The notes beneath the pieces were generated by a model, which saw only the letters and a program-made list of their open reading frames with translations, was not told the origin of the DNA and did no database searches. Position numbers and translations under genes: made by a program. From Bacteroidales bacterium (GTDB taxonomy: Bacteria > Bacteroidota > Bacteroidia > Bacteroidales > VadinHA17), in NCBI GenBank assembly GCA_003141895.1, contig PLNT01000023.1, forward strand, positions 1 to 64,000: a stretch of DNA of 64,000 nt. The letters are read 5' to 3'. This document shows positions 16,174-24,612 of this stretch, piece by piece. Positions within the stretch are counted from its first letter, which is position 1. Every line of letters begins with the position of its first letter.

Positions 16174-17100
16174 TCATCTGTATTTCCCATCATCTCCTTC
16201 CATAATATTGAGATAACTCTTATACCTGAGATAAGCTATTTCCCCACTCTCAACGGCTTTTCTTACAGCACATCCTGGTTCATCCAAATGAAGACAATTA
16301 TTAAACCGGCAGTTTTTTGATACCCGAAATATCTCTCTGAAAAAATGGTAAATTTCATTCTTTCCCATATCGACGACACCAAAACCTCTTATCCCCGGGG
16401 TATCTATCACAAAGGCGTCAAATGGCATAAGATGCATTTCAGGAAATGTTGTGATATGTTTTCCCTGCTTGTGATAACCGGATATTTCAGCAGTTTTAAG
16501 CCGGAGCAAAGGATTAAAAGCATTCAGAAGAGTTGTTTTTCCTACACCGGAATTACCCGAAATCAGGCTTGTTTTTCCTCTCATTGCATTTTTTACTATA
16601 TCCAGATTTGTCTGTTCTTTCAGAGAGAGCCTGAAACACTCATAACCTATTTTACTATACATTGATTCAAGATATTCCAGCTTTGCTGATTCATCTTCAC
16701 CATAGAGGTCAGTTTTATTAATAATCAATTTAGCCGGAACTCTGTATGCCTCAGCGCTGATGAGAAATCTGTCAATAAATTCAACAGGCGTTTCGGGAAG
16801 AATTATGGTAATCATAAGAAAGACCTGGTCAATATTTGCTGCCAGAATCTGTGAGTGTCTGGAAAGATTCGAAGATTTTCTTAATATATAATTCCTGCGG
16901 TCCAGTACTTCTGTTATAATGCCCGAATTAGTATTCGAATCGATTTCAAACAGAATATTATCCCCCACTGCGATAGGATTAGTTGTCCGGAATTCCTTTA
17001 TCCTTAGTTTCCCCTTAATGGAACATACAATTGTTTTCCTGTCCCCATAAAGAACCCGGTAACGGCTGCCGGTTGATTTTAAGACGACTCCTTTTTCCAA
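16174..17100 (-). CDS. rsgA: Ribosome small subunit-dependent GTPase A (RsgA)
   Basis: 308 residues of a circularly permuted GTPase that helps mature the 30S subunit. An N-terminal OB fold (about 1-75) is followed by G4 (NKTD, 128-131), G1 (GNSGVGKT, 182-189), G3 (DTPG, 233-236) and the C-terminal zinc finger C264/C269/H271/C277. The start is TTG: no ATG lies in frame upstream, and the reading EKGVVLKSTGSRY matches the usual RsgA N-terminus (KKGxVxKSTGSxY). A 93-bp gap with a family B palindrome separates it from pfkA, which is read in the same direction upstream. Confidence 0.94.
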   Translation of the reverse strand: MEKGVVLKSTGSRYRVLYGDRKTIVCSIKGKLRIKEFRTTNPIAVGDNILFEIDSNTNSGIITEVLDRRNYILRKSSNLSRHSQILAANIDQVFLMITIILPETPVEFIDRFLISAEAYRVPAKLIINKTDLYGEDESAKLEYLESMYSKIGYECFRLSLKEQTNLDIVKNAMRGKTSLISGNSGVGKTTLLNAFNPLLRLKTAEISGYHKQGKHITTFPEMHLMPFDAFVIDTPGIRGFGVVDMGKNEIYHFFREIFRVSKNCRFNNCLHLDEPGCAVRKAVESGEIAYLRYKSYLNIMEGDDGKYR

Positions 17101-17142
17101 TAGAGAATGATTTGGTGCAAAAATAAGAATTTAATTAAACAA

Positions 17143-17171
17143 GTAGAGACGCCCAAATTGGGCGTCTCTAC
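17143..17171. repeat. Family B palindrome, perfect
   Basis: A 29-bp perfect inverted repeat. The arms begin GTAGAGACGCCCAA and mirror around a single central base. It lies between pfkA and rsgA, 22 bases past the pfkA stop codon. It could act as a processing or attenuation hairpin between two co-directional genes. Confidence 0.8.
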
Positions 17172-17193
17172 ATTATCAGATTATTTTTTTCTA

Positions 17194-18423
17194 CTAATTA
17201 TCTGAAGCCATTAACAGGAAGGGTTTCATCTCAAAACTATGATAGTATGGTCTTAACCTTTCAGTATTATAATCTGAAAGTCGCACAATTTTTTTAGATG
17301 AAGTAACCACATCAATAGGCAGATTATCGTATCTTCCATTCTTCAGTACCACAATCCTTCCGTGTACTCCTTTAAGAACAAGGTCAAGGGCAAGATTCCC
17401 ATATGCCATCGGGACAATAGAATCCAGCGCATCGGGATCTCCTCCGCGAACCATATAACCAAGTTTCTGGTAAATTACATTGATTGTTTTCCCATGATTA
17501 TATTTTGGTGAAAGTTCTTTTAATCTTGCTGAGACCATATCTCCTATCCCTCCCAGCTTTGCATGACCATAAGCATCTTTCTCACCATCGGAAAAAATCA
17601 TCTGGCCTCCTTTGAACATTGCTCCTTCTGATATCAGAACTACAGAATATTTACTTGGATTATGATTTCTGTCTTCTACCAGAAGTTTTGTAAGCTGATC
17701 GATGTCAAACTCATATTCAGGTATTACACATCTGTTAGCAGCACCCGCAAGAGTAGGCAGCATTGCTGTAAACCCGGCATATCGTCCGAATACTTCAAGA
17801 ACCAGAAGCCTTTCGTGCGATCCGGCAGATGTTCTGAGACTGTTTGTCATTTGAATGGTTCGCGAAATGCACGTGCTGAAACCAATGCAATAGTCGGTTC
17901 CGGGAACATCATTGTCCATAGTTTTTGGAATAGCTACTACATTTACCCCCTTTTTATAAAGATGAACACCATAACTCAGAGTATCATCACCGCCTATTGG
18001 AATGAGAAAGTCCACACCAAGCCATTCAAGATTCTTAATAATTTCAGGCGTAATATCATTATATTCAGCATTATATGTACTTTGAAGATGTTCAGGTACA
18101 CTTGCCTTTGACATATGGCTGGGCCTTGTCCTGGATGTATGCAAAAAGGTCCCCCCCGTTCGTCCTGCCTTATTAACTATATCATCGGTCAGAACCTGGA
18201 AATTATTACTGTTATCTGCTTTGTGATCTCTGATCAGTTCTGAGATTCCTGCCCATCCCCTTCTGAGTCCAATTACTTTGTATCCTTCGCGGTTTGCACG
18301 GATTGTAACGGCACGGATGGCCGGGTTTAATCCGGGGACATCGCCCCCGCCTGTAAGAATAGCAATAATACCTTTTGTTGATTTCTGAGTTGCCATGGTC
18401 TTTTGCTTTTTATTTGATTCCAT
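17194..18423 (-). CDS. pfkA: 6-phosphofructokinase, PPi-type active-site signature
   Basis: 409 residues of the PfkA superfamily, phosphorylating fructose 6-phosphate in glycolysis. The phosphate-donor loop GGGDVPGLNPAIRA is at 25-38. The donor-selectivity residues read GGDDT (144-148) and PKTMDND (166-172). Asp after GGD together with Lys in PKT is the combination found in pyrophosphate-dependent PFKs; ATP enzymes of the E. coli type have GGDGS and PGTIDND. Pyrophosphate use is therefore inferred, and automatic annotation would call this an ATP enzyme. A second PFK with a different signature is at 46.6 kb. ATG 18423 is used; a later ATG (18396) is possible. Confidence 0.88.
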   Translation of the reverse strand: MESNKKQKTMATQKSTKGIIAILTGGGDVPGLNPAIRAVTIRANREGYKVIGLRRGWAGISELIRDHKADNSNNFQVLTDDIVNKAGRTGGTFLHTSRTRPSHMSKASVPEHLQSTYNAEYNDITPEIIKNLEWLGVDFLIPIGGDDTLSYGVHLYKKGVNVVAIPKTMDNDVPGTDYCIGFSTCISRTIQMTNSLRTSAGSHERLLVLEVFGRYAGFTAMLPTLAGAANRCVIPEYEFDIDQLTKLLVEDRNHNPSKYSVVLISEGAMFKGGQMIFSDGEKDAYGHAKLGGIGDMVSARLKELSPKYNHGKTINVIYQKLGYMVRGGDPDALDSIVPMAYGNLALDLVLKGVHGRIVVLKNGRYDNLPIDVVTSSKKIVRLSDYNTERLRPYYHSFEMKPFLLMASDN

Positions 18424-18484
18424 TATTGGTAATTTTGAGACCTCTAAAGTAAAACTTTTTAATATTATTCCAAAAACTGTTGTT

Positions 18485-19435
18485 ATGCCGCAAAATCCAA
18501 CCGGTTCAAATTCAGAAAATAAGTTGTCCGTTTTGATAACCGGCGGAAGCGGACTGATCGGAAGGTATCTGACCTCTGCACTTCTTGATTCGGGTCATAA
18601 AGTATCACATCTCTCAAGGAGTTCTGCCAATCTGGGCCTTGTAAGAGTATTCAAATGGATTCCTGGCAAAGGATTCATTGACCCTGAAGCTCTTAACGGA
18701 ATTGATTACATTGTTCACCTCGCCGGTGCAAATATTGGCGAAAAAAGATGGAATGAAAAGAGAAAAACTGAAATCATCGAAAGCCGCGTGAATTCTGCAA
18801 AATTCCTTCACAAAGTTATTTCCGGAAGAGGAATCAGGTTAAAGGCATTCATTTCAGCCTCTGCCACAGGATTTTATGGAACATCTTCTTCCATGAAAAT
18901 TTTTACTGAAACTGATCCTCCCGGAAATGATTATCTCGCAAATGTTTGTCAGCAATGGGAAGAAGCATCGGATCTTTTTAATAATTCAGGGATCCGGACA
19001 GTAAAAATCAGGACAGCTGTTGTGCTTGAAAAGAGCGACAACGCACTTTCAAAATTAATGAAACCTGCAAAATATGGATTTCTTTTTCAAACCGGGGACG
19101 GGCTTCAGTATATGCCATGGATTCATATTAAAGATCTATGTAATATTTACCTTAAAGCAATTATAGAATCTGATATGTCGGGGTCTTATAATGCAACAGC
19201 TCCACAATCAGTTACGCATGCTGAATTCATCAAAACCCTTGGAAGAGTTATGAAAAAACCAGTATTTCCGATCCATGTTCCGGGATTTGTTCTGAAAGCT
19301 TTACTGGGAGAAATGTCTGAAGTGGTGTTAAAGGGAAACCCGGTATCTTCTGAAAAAATAATGAATGCCGGATACCAGTTTTTTTATAGCAACCTCGAAG
19401 CGGCTTTGAGTAATATAATCAACAACCCGGATTGA
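18485..19435 (+). CDS. TIGR01777 family NAD(P)-dependent epimerase-like protein
   Basis: 316 residues of the extended SDR family (SDR39U1/YfcH type). The nucleotide-binding motif GGSGLIGRYLTSALL is near the N-terminus. LAGANIGEKRW, a SASATGFYG active-site segment and LPWxHIKDL-like MPWIHIKDL follow, and the C-terminal DUF1731 region (VPGFVLKALLGEMSEVVLKGNPVSSEK) completes it. The frame is open from 18395, but that start would overlap the pfkA start, and the SDR fold begins at the ATG used here. The catalysed reaction is unknown for this family. It is convergent with the Crp/Fnr gene with one base between the stop codons. Confidence 0.9.
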   Translation: MPQNPTGSNSENKLSVLITGGSGLIGRYLTSALLDSGHKVSHLSRSSANLGLVRVFKWIPGKGFIDPEALNGIDYIVHLAGANIGEKRWNEKRKTEIIESRVNSAKFLHKVISGRGIRLKAFISASATGFYGTSSSMKIFTETDPPGNDYLANVCQQWEEASDLFNNSGIRTVKIRTAVVLEKSDNALSKLMKPAKYGFLFQTGDGLQYMPWIHIKDLCNIYLKAIIESDMSGSYNATAPQSVTHAEFIKTLGRVMKKPVFPIHVPGFVLKALLGEMSEVVLKGNPVSSEKIMNAGYQFFYSNLEAALSNIINNPD

Positions 19436-19436
19436 T

Positions 19437-20132
19437 TTATCCGTGTTTTGATATTATTTCAAGTTTCTCTTTATCAACAACTTCTATAGTTTTACCGGAA
19501 ATTCTGATAATTCCTTCTTTTTTGAAGTCTGATAAGGTTCTGATTACATTTGCAGTACTCATTCCGATGTAATCCGCTATTTCCTTTCGGGAAACAGGCA
19601 TCTCAAAGATCTGAGATCTGTAAATGTCATGTGCGAAATAAAGAAGAACAAAAGCAACTCTTCCAACAAGGTTTTTTTGTCTTATATCGAGCGTTTGAGC
19701 AATAATCTTATCATTTATCCTCGAGATTTTTGTAAGAAGGCCCATTGCAAATCCTCCGTTTTTCAGGAAAAGTGCCTTAATAAAGTCAAGTTTCACCATA
19801 CATACAACTGAATCCTCAAGTGCAGAAACGGAATACTGATAACGATCTTCCGAGAAGATACTCATATTACTCACAAATTCAAATGGTCGTGTGATTGCAA
19901 TTACCTGTTCGTCTCCTGATGGAGTTCTTCTATATAATTTGACAAGGCCGCTTTTGAGATACTTAAAATTGCTGATTTTTTCTCCCTGGTGATTTATAAC
20001 TTCCCCCTTTCGAAAAAACTGCTCCTCCTTATGATCGCAAAGTTCCTCTACAGCAGGATCATTCAGGTAAGAAAATACTACATCCCGAAAATCACAATTC
20101 GCGCATGAGCAAGGTTTTTTCTTTTCGTTCAT
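19437..20132 (-). CDS. Crp/Fnr family transcriptional regulator
   Basis: 231 residues. A cyclic-nucleotide-binding-like beta-roll (about 35-150) is followed by a winged helix whose recognition part is VSRKEIADYIGMSTANVIRTLSDFKKEGII. The N-terminus carries clustered Cys (C8, C10, C13) and a fourth at C32. FNR proteins bind an oxygen-sensitive 4Fe-4S cluster through a similar arrangement, so a redox sensor is possible; the spacing is not the classical one. Bacteroidota members often respond to nitrosative or oxygen stress. A -7 box at 20149-20156 gives a short leader. Confidence 0.87.
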   Translation of the reverse strand: MNEKKKPCSCANCDFRDVVFSYLNDPAVEELCDHKEEQFFRKGEVINHQGEKISNFKYLKSGLVKLYRRTPSGDEQVIAITRPFEFVSNMSIFSEDRYQYSVSALEDSVVCMVKLDFIKALFLKNGGFAMGLLTKISRINDKIIAQTLDIRQKNLVGRVAFVLLYFAHDIYRSQIFEMPVSRKEIADYIGMSTANVIRTLSDFKKEGIIRISGKTIEVVDKEKLEIISKHG

Positions 20133-20148
20133 CCTTTTTGGCTTTTCA

Positions 20149-20156
20149 CAAAATTA
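20149..20156 (-). promoter_or_regulatory. TAnnTTTG -7 box for the Crp/Fnr gene
   Basis: The minus strand reads TAATTTTG, an exact consensus match 16 bases before the ATG. Confidence 0.5.
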
Positions 20157-20251
20157 CCATTTTCCCAATAAAATTATCTTATCAATTTGTTTTATTGCCA
20201 TCTTTGGCCCTAATTTGAATCAGCCAAATTATTAATTCTTTCGCCTTAAAA

Positions 20252-21037
20252 ATGATCTATAAAACTGATTATCACATGCATTCAAACTTCAGTGATGGAA
20301 GATCCGCCCCTGAAGAATATATTTCTCCGGCACTGATTGCAGGTTTAAATGAAATTGGCTTTTCAGAACACCTTAACTTGTTTAAGGATCCTCAGGACGG
20401 GAATTTGGACCCAGTAAACATTTCCCAATATATAAATCACATCGAGGCACTCCGTGAAAAAATTAAGAATATTAAGATAAAGATTGGTCTTGAGGTTGAT
20501 TATTTTGCAGGGAAAGAGGAAGCGACAAGGGCTTTCCTTCAACCGCTTCCATTGGATTACGTAATAGGTTCTGTTCATTACCTTGGGGAGAAAACCGTGG
20601 ATTTAGGTCCTGAATTCTATGAAGGGAAAAGCATAGACAGGCTTTTTGAGGCTTATTTTGATTCTGTTATAAAAGCTGTAGGATCAGGATTGTTTGACAT
20701 TATAGGTCATTGCGATCTAATAAGAATATATGGTTATAAACCGGCCTCTGATATGGGACCTCATTACAGGAAGCTGGCCAAAGCCATGAAGCATAATAAT
20801 GTTGCATTTGAGGTCAATACTAATGGCAGAAACAGGCCACTTGCAGATTTCTATCCCGACCGCCGGTTCCTTTATATTTTCAGGGAAGAAAATGTACCCG
20901 TATGCGTAAATTCAGATGCACATATGCCATCAAGAGTAGCTCAGTACTTTGATGAAGCGTATGAACTTCTAAGATATATTGGTTTCACAGAAATGGCAGT
21001 CTTTAATAAGAGAGTTAGAACGATGGTGCCATTTTGA
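20252..21037 (+). CDS. PHP-domain histidinol-phosphatase family protein
   Basis: 261 residues. The PHP metal site is visible as DYHMHSNFSDGR at the N-terminus, GFSEHLN, a later Glu in GLEVDYF, VIGSVHYL, GHCDLIR and VNSDAHMP, which together give the His/Asp ligands of the HisK/HisJ phosphoesterase class. In the histidine pathway such enzymes hydrolyse L-histidinol phosphate. No other his gene is nearby, so the substrate is inferred from family membership only. The gene stands alone between a divergent Crp/Fnr gene and the convergent mntP. Confidence 0.85.
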   Translation: MIYKTDYHMHSNFSDGRSAPEEYISPALIAGLNEIGFSEHLNLFKDPQDGNLDPVNISQYINHIEALREKIKNIKIKIGLEVDYFAGKEEATRAFLQPLPLDYVIGSVHYLGEKTVDLGPEFYEGKSIDRLFEAYFDSVIKAVGSGLFDIIGHCDLIRIYGYKPASDMGPHYRKLAKAMKHNNVAFEVNTNGRNRPLADFYPDRRFLYIFREENVPVCVNSDAHMPSRVAQYFDEAYELLRYIGFTEMAVFNKRVRTMVPF

Positions 21038-21067
21038 CCCCTTTTGTTCTGACTTAATAAATGAAAT

Positions 21068-21631
21068 TTACGAAGCCAGCATATGCTCAACGAATATCTT
21101 TAATCCAATTGCTATTAAAAGGAGACCTCCGATAATTTCAACTTTATTTCCGAGCCTTTTCCCTGCGGATTTCCCGATTCTTATCGCAGCCATCGAAGCG
21201 AGGAATGTTACAGCACTTATGACGATGCCTGCATCCCAGATTTTTACATCAAGCAGAGCAAAACTGATTCCCACCGCAAAGGCATCAATACTTGTTCCAA
21301 GGGCAATTGTCAGAAGCACAAGTGTACTGCTGAAGTCTTTAGTTTCCTCATACTTGCTCTTCTTTAAACCTTCAATTATCATTTTAACTCCCAGAAATGA
21401 AAGCAACCCTAAAGCAATCCAGTGATCTACTGCTTTAAGAGCGTCGGAAATTATTGAACCCAGATAGTAACCGGCTATTGTAAGCCCTCCCTGAAATACC
21501 GCAAGGACTAGTGCAATCCATGATGCCTGCCTGAAGAGAATACCATTACGGATGACGCCATATGATACTGAGACTGCGAATGTATCGAAGGACAAGCTGA
21601 GTGCTATGATCAGAATTGTAATATAATCCAT
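21068..21631 (-). CDS. mntP: Manganese efflux pump MntP
   Basis: 187-residue inner-membrane protein of the MntP (YebN, DUF204) family that exports Mn(II). Six hydrophobic helices are visible, and the duplicated acidic motifs LSFDTFAVSVSYG (N-terminal half) and GTSIDAFAVGISFAL (C-terminal half) are the hallmark. The frame is open to a TTG at 21652, but that codon lies within the promoter -7 box (21650-21657), so the ATG at 21631 is the start. I see no yybP-ykoY-like manganese riboswitch in the short leader. Confidence 0.93.
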   Translation of the reverse strand: MDYITILIIALSLSFDTFAVSVSYGVIRNGILFRQASWIALVLAVFQGGLTIAGYYLGSIISDALKAVDHWIALGLLSFLGVKMIIEGLKKSKYEETKDFSSTLVLLTIALGTSIDAFAVGISFALLDVKIWDAGIVISAVTFLASMAAIRIGKSAGKRLGNKVEIIGGLLLIAIGLKIFVEHMLAS

Positions 21632-21649
21632 ACTGCAGACGTAAGTTGG

Positions 21650-21657
21650 CAAAGATA
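21650..21657 (-). promoter_or_regulatory. TAnnTTTG -7 box for mntP
   Basis: TATCTTTG on the minus strand, 18 bases upstream of the mntP ATG. It is arranged back to back with the dtd promoter. Confidence 0.6.
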
Positions 21658-21695
21658 ATATAAATCATCACTCAAAGATTTTGAAATTGATTGTA

Positions 21696-21703
21696 TATAT
21701 TTG
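21696..21703 (+). promoter_or_regulatory. TAnnTTTG -7 box for dtd
   Basis: TATATTTG, an exact match 23 bases upstream of the dtd ATG. Confidence 0.5.
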
Positions 21704-21726
21704 ATCGATATAATAATAACTAAGCT

Positions 21727-22179
21727 ATGAGAGCTGTAATTCAACGGGTAACAAGGGCATCAGTATCAATCAATAAGGAGGTCCGTTCTGAAATCGGAAC
21801 CGGGTTACTTGTTCTGGCAGGATTTGAAGAAGCAGATAACGAAACTGACATTGACTGGTTGTGCGGCAAGATAGTGAACCTCAGAATATTTGATGACATC
21901 AACAATGTTATGAATAAATCAATTCTCGATACCACAGGAGATATTCTGGCAATCAGCCAGTTTACACTTCATGCAAAAACAAAAAAGGGAAACAGGCCTT
22001 CTTACATTAAGGCGGCCCGTCCGGAAATTGCAAGACCTTTGTATAACAGTTTTGTTAACAGACTTACGGATCTTATTGGGAAAAAAGTTGGTACCGGGGA
22101 ATTCGGTGCTATGATGCAGGTTGAATTGGTTAACGATGGGCCTGTTACTATAATTATAGACACTAAAGATAAGGAGTGA
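21727..22179 (+). CDS. dtd: D-aminoacyl-tRNA deacylase
   Basis: 150 residues, full length. It removes D-amino acids (notably D-Tyr) and glycine mischarged on tRNA. Visible motifs are MRAVIQRVTRASVSI at the start, SQFTLHAKTKKGNRPSY in the centre (the family's SQFTL element), and the cross-subunit cis-peptide motif as NDGPVTIIID at the end. The start codon follows a clear -7 box. A 62-bp gap with a small GTGTGAG tandem leads to an MFS gene that may be co-transcribed. Confidence 0.95.
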   Translation: MRAVIQRVTRASVSINKEVRSEIGTGLLVLAGFEEADNETDIDWLCGKIVNLRIFDDINNVMNKSILDTTGDILAISQFTLHAKTKKGNRPSYIKAARPEIARPLYNSFVNRLTDLIGKKVGTGEFGAMMQVELVNDGPVTIIIDTKDKE

Positions 22180-22241
22180 GGTGTGAGGTGTGAGTCATCG
22201 CAGTGTTACTATATGGTTAAAATAATAATAATAAACCTTTT

Positions 22242-23660
22242 ATGAATTCCAATCTGCCAGTTGAGGTACCTTTTAAAAAATCTATACTTCTTGTTACGTC
22301 ATTTGCAGCTTTTCTTGCTCCATTTCTGGGTTCAGCTGTGAATCTTGCTTTACCTGCAATAGGGAAAGATCTGCACTCAAATGCAATTAGTCTGGGGTGG
22401 GTTGTAAGCAGTTATATATTATCCACAGCTATTTTTCTCATGCCTTTTGGAAGACTCGGAGATATTGTCGGCAGAAAGAAGGTTTTTTTTCTTGGAATAT
22501 TGTTATTTACGATTTCAACATTTCTTATAATATTTTCTCACAGCATTCTTTCTCTTATCATTTTAAGAATATTCCAGGGGTTATCGAGTGCAATGATCTT
22601 TGGTACCAGCCTCGCAATTATCACATCAGTCTATCTGCCCGGGGAAAGAGGGAAAGCAATGGGAATCAATATTACCGCAACATACCTGGGTTTATCATGT
22701 GGTCCGGTCATTGGAGGTCTGCTTACACAATATCTGGGTTGGAGAAGTATCTTCGCATTTCTGGTTCCATTTGGTATTATTTCATTAATCCTTATTCAGC
22801 GTAAAATAAAAACTGAATGGGCTGAAGCTGTGGGTGAAAAGTTCGATTTACGCGGTTCTTTTATTTATGGAATTGCACTGGCGTCCTTCATGTATGGTTT
22901 TTCCAAGCTGCCTTCCTCATTAGGTTGGATCTGCATCCTGACAGGATCTCTGTTGGCGGTCATTTTCCTGATTGTTGAAAATAATATCAGCAATCCGGTA
23001 TTTGATATCCGGCTTATCCTGAAAAACAGAGTCTTCGCATTTTCAGGGATAGCAGCACTGATCAATTACTCTGCCACCAGTGCAATTGGGTTTTTTATAA
23101 GTCTGTATCTTCAATATCTAAAGGGGCTTGATGCAAGATCTGCCGGCTTAATAATGATCTCTCAGCCAATAGCAATGACACTCCTTTCTCCTCTTGCCGG
23201 GAAATTATCTGATAAAAGAAATCCTGGTGCTATTGCTTCATTCGGAATGGGGATTACAGCATCCGGTCTGATTTTGCTCTGCTTTATAACGCAATCAACT
23301 CCCGACTATGTCATAGTATTACTTTTATTGCTCCTTGGAACCGGATTTGGGATCTTCTCATCACCTAACTCAAACGCAATAATGAGTTCTGTTGAAAAAC
23401 GTCATCTGGGAATAGCTTCCGGGGTTGTTGGAACAATGAGAATGGTGGGTCAGATGATGAGCATGGGAATAGCAATGATGCTGATATCACTTTTTATCGG
23501 GAAACAGACGATAAACCCTGATACATACCCGGGACTGATCTCGGCAATGCGAACGGGTTTTATTATTTTTTCTGTTCTATCAATAATCGGTATTTTCGCT
23601 TCGCTTGCCCGACATAAGACCATGAAAAAGAACATAATATTCAAAGAAAAAGCATTTTGA
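22242..23660 (+). CDS. MFS transporter, DHA2 (EmrB/QacA) type, 14 TM
   Basis: 472 residues with about 14 hydrophobic helices. Motif A is seen as GRLGDIVGRKKVF after TM2, and motif C as GLSCGPVIGGLLTQYLGWRSIF (in two parts) in TM5, which mark drug:proton antiporters. A central pair of extra helices (about 207-245) distinguishes the 14-TM family. The likely role is efflux of toxic organic compounds. The substrate cannot be predicted, and no adjacent regulator or membrane-fusion partner is present. Confidence 0.88.
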   Translation: MNSNLPVEVPFKKSILLVTSFAAFLAPFLGSAVNLALPAIGKDLHSNAISLGWVVSSYILSTAIFLMPFGRLGDIVGRKKVFFLGILLFTISTFLIIFSHSILSLIILRIFQGLSSAMIFGTSLAIITSVYLPGERGKAMGINITATYLGLSCGPVIGGLLTQYLGWRSIFAFLVPFGIISLILIQRKIKTEWAEAVGEKFDLRGSFIYGIALASFMYGFSKLPSSLGWICILTGSLLAVIFLIVENNISNPVFDIRLILKNRVFAFSGIAALINYSATSAIGFFISLYLQYLKGLDARSAGLIMISQPIAMTLLSPLAGKLSDKRNPGAIASFGMGITASGLILLCFITQSTPDYVIVLLLLLLGTGFGIFSSPNSNAIMSSVEKRHLGIASGVVGTMRMVGQMMSMGIAMMLISLFIGKQTINPDTYPGLISAMRTGFIIFSVLSIIGIFASLARHKTMKKNIIFKEKAF

Positions 23661-23733
23661 AAACAAAAAGCATTATATTAACCCCGTTCTTTATTAAGAG
23701 AAGTGTGATTTAATTATAATAACAACAGATTAC

Positions 23734-24612
23734 ATGACAAAACTTTACCAGAAATTAATAAAATCAATCCCTTCTGAAACCGAGATCAGGAAAGGACTTA
23801 AAAAGGTATCAACTTCTTCGGCTTCATCAGATGTGCCCCACAAGCATCTCATGATGAGTCTTTTAAATATGATTGATTTGACAAGCCTGAATACCATCGA
23901 TAATCGTGGTCATATTATCCGCTTCACAGGAAAGGTAAATAGTTTTTCCGGCAGGTTTTCTAATATCCCCAATGTCGCAGCTATTTGTGTATTTCCAAAT
24001 TTTGTTGCGGTAGTGAAAGAGAAACTTACTGCACGGAATGTTAAGATTGTTGCTGTTGCTGGCGCCTTTCCTACCTCACAAACCTTCAGAAGTGTGAAAG
24101 TAACCGAATGCAAAATGGCTGTTGAAGCAGGAGCTGACGAAATAGATATAGTAATTCCTGTCGGTACATTTCTCGGTAATGATTTTGAATCGGTTATTGA
24201 AGAAATCAGAGAAATGAAAGGTGCAATCGGGAATAAACAGCTTAAAGTTATTATAGAATCAGGTCTTTTAGGTGATTCTGAACTTATTTTCAGAGCATCT
24301 ATGATTGCAATGGATGCCGGAGCTGATTTTATAAAAACTTCAACAGGAAAAACTGACGTCTCTGCTACACCGGAAGCTGCATTTATAATGTGCCGTGCAA
24401 TTTCAGATTTTTATTCAGAAACAGGAATAAAAGTAGGATTCAAAGCAGCAGGAGGAATTTCCACTCCGGCAGACGCAATTCTTTACTATCAGATTGTTAA
24501 ATACTGCCTTGGCGAAGAATGGCTGAATAATTCATTGTTCAGAATTGGCGCAAGCAAACTGGCAAACAACATACTTTCAGAAATATCAGGCTGTCCAAGC
24601 GTTCATTTTTGA
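23734..24612 (+). CDS. deoC: Deoxyribose-phosphate aldolase
   Basis: 292 residues of a class I aldolase that splits 2-deoxyribose 5-phosphate into acetaldehyde and glyceraldehyde 3-phosphate. The Schiff-base lysine is K201 in DFIKTSTGK. The proton-relay residues are seen in DEIDIVIP and GFKAAGGIS. It is about 40 residues longer at the N-terminus than the E. coli enzyme. The stop codon overlaps the TTG of the next gene by four bases, which suggests coupling with the DUF4271-hemD group. Confidence 0.94.
   Translation: MTKLYQKLIKSIPSETEIRKGLKKVSTSSASSDVPHKHLMMSLLNMIDLTSLNTIDNRGHIIRFTGKVNSFSGRFSNIPNVAAICVFPNFVAVVKEKLTARNVKIVAVAGAFPTSQTFRSVKVTECKMAVEAGADEIDIVIPVGTFLGNDFESVIEEIREMKGAIGNKQLKVIIESGLLGDSELIFRASMIAMDAGADFIKTSTGKTDVSATPEAAFIMCRAISDFYSETGIKVGFKAAGGISTPADAILYYQIVKYCLGEEWLNNSLFRIGASKLANNILSEISGCPSVHF

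Noticed and set aside
22180-22200. Small GTGTGAG tandem after dtd
   Set aside because: Only two to three short units; too little to call a functional repeat.
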